A stretch of 64,000 bases of DNA from Paramecium octaurelia (taxonomy: Eukaryota > Ciliophora > Oligohymenophorea > Peniculida > Parameciidae). This document shows, in pieces, positions 60,756 to 64,000 of the stretch. The notes below the pieces were generated by a model that saw nothing but the letters and a program-made list of their open reading frames with translations, did not search any database and had not been told where the DNA came from. Location of the stretch: positions 452,506 to 516,505 of the forward strand of contig CAJJDP010000008.1 of assembly GCA_905182995.1 (NCBI GenBank). Direction: 5' to 3'. Numbering within the stretch: the stretch's first letter is position 1; each line of letters opens with the position of its first letter. The translations under genes and the position numbers were made by a program.

Positions 60756-61678
60756 TTAATCATTTATATATAATTTGTTTCTATTCCTAAGACTCTATAA
60801 GAGAATCGATATTTTAATGATACCAATGCAGTTTAATATTAAATCTGCATTTTTTTTAAATTTTGTTTTTTTTATTATTATTATTGTAAATTATTTTTAT
60901 CTTAAGTCAAGGATTAGTTTTTCTTGAATCAAGGTTTCTTTTAATTCTGGATCTTAAGATTCTTGCATATTGATAAGTGTTGTTTGAGATTAGCTCTCAG
61001 ATTAAATAGAATACTTAATTATCTTAAACATTATCACAAAATTGATTAATGGATATTCTATTATTATTAAATACAATATTATTATCAATATGAAATTCCC
61101 TTATCAGTCCTTGTATGAATTCTTATAATAATAGACTAATTCTAGAAAAATAATTGTGATGAACTTATTTATTCTTTCTTAAGAATATCACATAATTACA
61201 TAAGGAAGATTAAATTAATTAAATATTATTATCTAATTATCTAATTTGATAGTTCATAAATATTAGTTTTAATCTTAAAAATGCATTTAATTGATCTCCA
61301 TTAGTTATTAATTTACTATTTAATAATATTTCAGAATTTCTGTTAAGTAATCTATTTTTAGAGTCTTAAGAAGAGAAAATAAGTAAAAATAATACTTGGA
61401 CATAAATTTTTTGGTTAGAGATCTATCGTAGTGAGTTGAATTTTTTTTTGAACTTTTTAAATGTATGATAAAGAAAAAAATAGGAATAAATAATTTTCAT
61501 TCTGATAATTGGGAATTTTTCCTAAAATGGAAAGCTATGGAAATATAAGTTCACTTAAATTTAGATACTGATACTGTAATATTGTTATCTAATAAAAAAT
61601 TAGAATTGTAAATTAAATAGAAGGGTTACTGAATTTTCTAAATATATAAAACTAATTGGTATTAAAAATAATTTAAAA
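60756..61678. other. Intergenic, 920 bp, with a hairpin and T-run
   Basis: No coding frame with protein-like composition. Contains the hairpin listed separately and long T runs near 60851-60880. Must include the promoter of the RING gene. Confidence 0.45.
60825..60857 (+). terminator. Hairpin followed by a T-run
   Basis: Near-perfect stem pairing AATGCAGTTTA with TAAATCTGCATT (one bulged base), directly followed by at least seven T. This is the look of a 3' end of a small RNA made by RNA polymerase III, or a chance structure 3' of the small gene ending at 60755. A TATA-like run (ATATATAA) lies about 60 bases upstream. Confidence 0.35.
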
Positions 61679-63150
61679 ATGATCATTTTAATATTTCTGG
61701 CTTGTGTCCATCTAAGTGTTAACCAAAAAATCGAATCGAGTTTTCTTAGAGTATTCGGGATTTAAGCTTTCTAAATAAGGAATATAACATAAAATGGCTT
61801 TCCTTAAAAATCGAAGATCACCATAACGCTTTCCCATTTAGAAGGAGAAAAACCAATACTCTTAATGTGTACTAATAAACCAAATGCGAATATTTCAATG
61901 GATTTTGAATCAATAACGCAGTAAATACAATTATATTTTGTAGAAAATAATGCTTTTATGATGTAAATGCATATGAAGATAAGAATAAAAAGTAGGTGCT
62001 ATCTCTATAAGATAAATAATTTGTGGGGAAATATCATCACAATTACAATATATATGAATATTAGGATACTGGTTTATTTATTGGAGCATTTTCAAAACTA
62101 TAATCCTCTTATAGTATTCAAGCAGAAATCTAGTCAATTTACACTTGTTAAAAGTAAAGAAATGAAATAAAATTAGAGAATGTCGAAATGGAGCCAGTTG
62201 TTTTTATGGAATTTGCGAATGTTTATAAGGATCATTTGGAGATGATTGCAGCATATAAGGGTTGAATATTTTGGATTAGAAAACCCTTTCATCAGGCCAT
62301 TTATATTATTTGAACATCAAATAACTAACTAAGACTGCTTTTTTAAGAATATTGTCAAATTCAATTCCAATTAGAAGATAATGTTATGCTGAGAAACCTT
62401 AAGTGAACCATGGAGCTTAGGTTTTAACAAACATGGTATAACTAGATCATGATCAAATACAGAATTGCCAAAATATTACATTCTAGGTTTAGGATGAGAT
62501 GAAAATTTAGTAAATTCCTTATTATTTATTTAAAATTATGGATGTAGAGAATGTAGAAATATTTGATAACAATCTTTAAGAAGAAAGCTTATCGACTTTT
62601 ATATTGATTCTATTCATTTGTTTATCTGTATTGCTTTTCCTTCTAATTGCTTGTTGTTGCTCAAAGTACTTTAAAAATAAAATTGATTATTAAAAATAAT
62701 AATTATAAACAGAAGCCATTCCAACTTATGTTGATTTATACATACCTACTTACAAATTTTAAGAAATCAAATAATCTGATGTTCCTTACATTCATACAGA
62801 CGGTCATTATTGTTCAATTTGTTTAGAAAGATTCGATTTATATAATAATGTTAAAATCACATATTGTAAGCATCTCTACCATTCTAAATGTTTAAGACTT
62901 TGGATTGAAAAGATTAAGGTAAATAATACTGTCAAACTAGGTCTGTCCTCTATGCAGAGCACCTTTGGATGAGTAAACTATAATTTCTATGGTCCCTCCA
63001 AAATCTATGACTCTCATAGATTAAATTACAAACAAAAGCACTAATAAATTCAAATCATCGTAGGGATCTTTAAATTCTTTGAATAATCAAAATACTAATA
63101 AGTTTTAACATTTGAATTATCAACGCAGTTTAGCATACATTGATTAATGA
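61679..63150 (+). CDS. Membrane RING-H2 ubiquitin ligase with EGF-like module, 467 aa
   Basis: Signal peptide MIILIFLACVHLSVNQ; lumenal domain; an EGF-like Cys module near residues 150-180 (ECRNGASCFYGICECLQGS, then FGDDCS); a second lumenal segment; one membrane helix near residue 290 (LILFICLSVLLFLLIACCC); and a cytosolic RING-H2 near residues 362-405 (HYCSICLERFDLYNNV, then CKHLYHSKCLRLW and CPLCRAPLD), C-x2-C, C-x-H, H-x2-C, C-x2-C. It should ubiquitinate proteins at an endosomal or Golgi membrane, like PA-TM-RING ligases but with an EGF-type module seen in protist members. Introns at 61921-61943, 62154-62176 and 62919-62940. Each repairs a Cys motif. Confidence 0.87.
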
Positions 63151-63230
63151 ATGTATTTAGTTTTTCTTTTTCAAAATTGACTAAATAATTTTGATTCTTT
63201 ATAAATAAATATGCAATATAATTAGTAAAA

Positions 63231-63797
63231 TCAATTTGATTATTATTGACTTCTTTATTAAGCTTATCTTATTTTATTTGTTTTCAACAGTTCGTTTATC
63301 TCATTAAATATGTGTTATTAAATTTCAGTGTCTTATTGGTTTTCTCCTTAGATTTAATCTTTATCTATCTCAGATACTTGACTCCATCTAGGCACTAAAT
63401 TTAAGGTTTGCATTTTAGCCACTTATTCTAATTTTTTTTAAAGTTTTTCTCTTAATTTAGGCTTCTTGCATTTGTCAAACAGTTTATCAGGGTTGTTTCT
63501 CTATTCTTACTTGAATTTTTATTTTATCTTTTTCAAAGTAATATTGAAGTCGACATAATTTTTGAAATAATTAAATATCATATCAATGCTTCCAGAGAAA
63601 ACAGCATTTAGCCTATATAATAATTCAGTGTTCTTCTCATTCCAAAGTTTTGATTTATAATTCCTCTTCAATTTTTGCACTTTCCCCTAGGGTGGCACCA
63701 AGTCTTTTAACTTTTAGTAGGAGTTTTTTGAAATTTCATTGTGATTCTAGTATGAAATTTCATTTTATGACAAATATACACTATCCTCATCAAACAT
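63231..63797 (-). CDS. Basic helical protein, 188 aa
   Basis: Single exon. After an acidic, Asn-rich start, KLKDLVPPQGKVQKLKRNYK, then a helix LLYRLNAVFSGSIDMIFNYF, a Lys-rich part (KPKLREKLQKKLEQVAKM) and a Gln-rich C-terminus. No membrane segment or known domain. It converges on the RING gene, with 80 bases between stops. Confidence 0.58.
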
Positions 63798-64000
63798 TGA
63801 GAAATAAAGATTTTGCTTTTTAATTTCTATAAAATATAATAATTAATACTCTATTGTTATTTTTGATATAAATATACATCTATTTTTGATAAATTCTTAT
63901 AGATACTTTTTTCATCAATAGTAAAAATGCATCAAATGCATTTAAAGTGAATCTAATCAATAAAATTCAATATTTTAAAATTTAGAATTAAACTTGAAGA

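Overview
The window reads as an internal piece of a ciliate macronuclear chromosome, most like Paramecium. TAA and TAG occur throughout clear coding sequence where glutamine fits, and TGA is the only stop that ends conserved proteins. Introns are extremely short (19 to 32 nt), begin with GT (mostly GTA) and end with TAG or, quite often, AAG. Genes sit head to tail on both strands with gaps of tens to a few hundred bases. I see no telomere, tRNA, rRNA, CRISPR or recognisable transposon. All proteins below were read by hand with TAA/TAG as Gln. For nearly every one, the exon lengths sum to a multiple of three, which supports the intron calls.

Layout. 0-9 kb: a small minus gene, a poly-Q tail-anchored protein, a PX-pseudokinase, two tandem 569-residue type I membrane paralogues, a GTGRD-repeat protein and a four-TM protein. 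9-13 kb: a degenerate SLC25 carrier, a kinase with a PH-like N-terminus, a myristoylation-type peptide and a coiled coil. 14-23 kb, all minus: a 1467-residue multi-TM PAS protein, a U1A/U2B'' RNA-binding protein, FOP (FGFR1OP), a small membrane protein and an NDR kinase. 24-33.6 kb: a CAP350/TRM-type protein, a C2H2 finger, enoyl-CoA hydratase and an importin. 33.7-43.9 kb: ribosomal protein L32, a cyclin, an interrupted ORF, a cortical coiled-coil protein and several unrecognised proteins. 44-53 kb: a Jupiter/HN1 protein, a coiled coil, dynamin, a VWA protein, SF-assemblin and a Myb-SHAQKY protein. 53-64 kb: a cytosolic carboxypeptidase (tubulin deglutamylase type), a multi-TM protein, a caprin-like protein, coiled coils, an EGF-TM-RING ligase and a last small protein.

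Many genes point to basal bodies, cortex and microtubules: FOP and CAP350/TRM (known partners elsewhere), the carboxypeptidase, SF-assemblin, Jupiter/HN1, the cortical coiled coil and the NDR kinase. The rest is housekeeping: splicing, translation, nuclear import, beta-oxidation and membrane fission. No operon logic is implied. Long gaps (0.5 to 1.1 kb) at 23.1, 29.5, 37.5, 40.2, 52.6, 59.2 and 60.8 kb hold no gene I can support. A few carry perfect hairpins that could belong to small RNAs.
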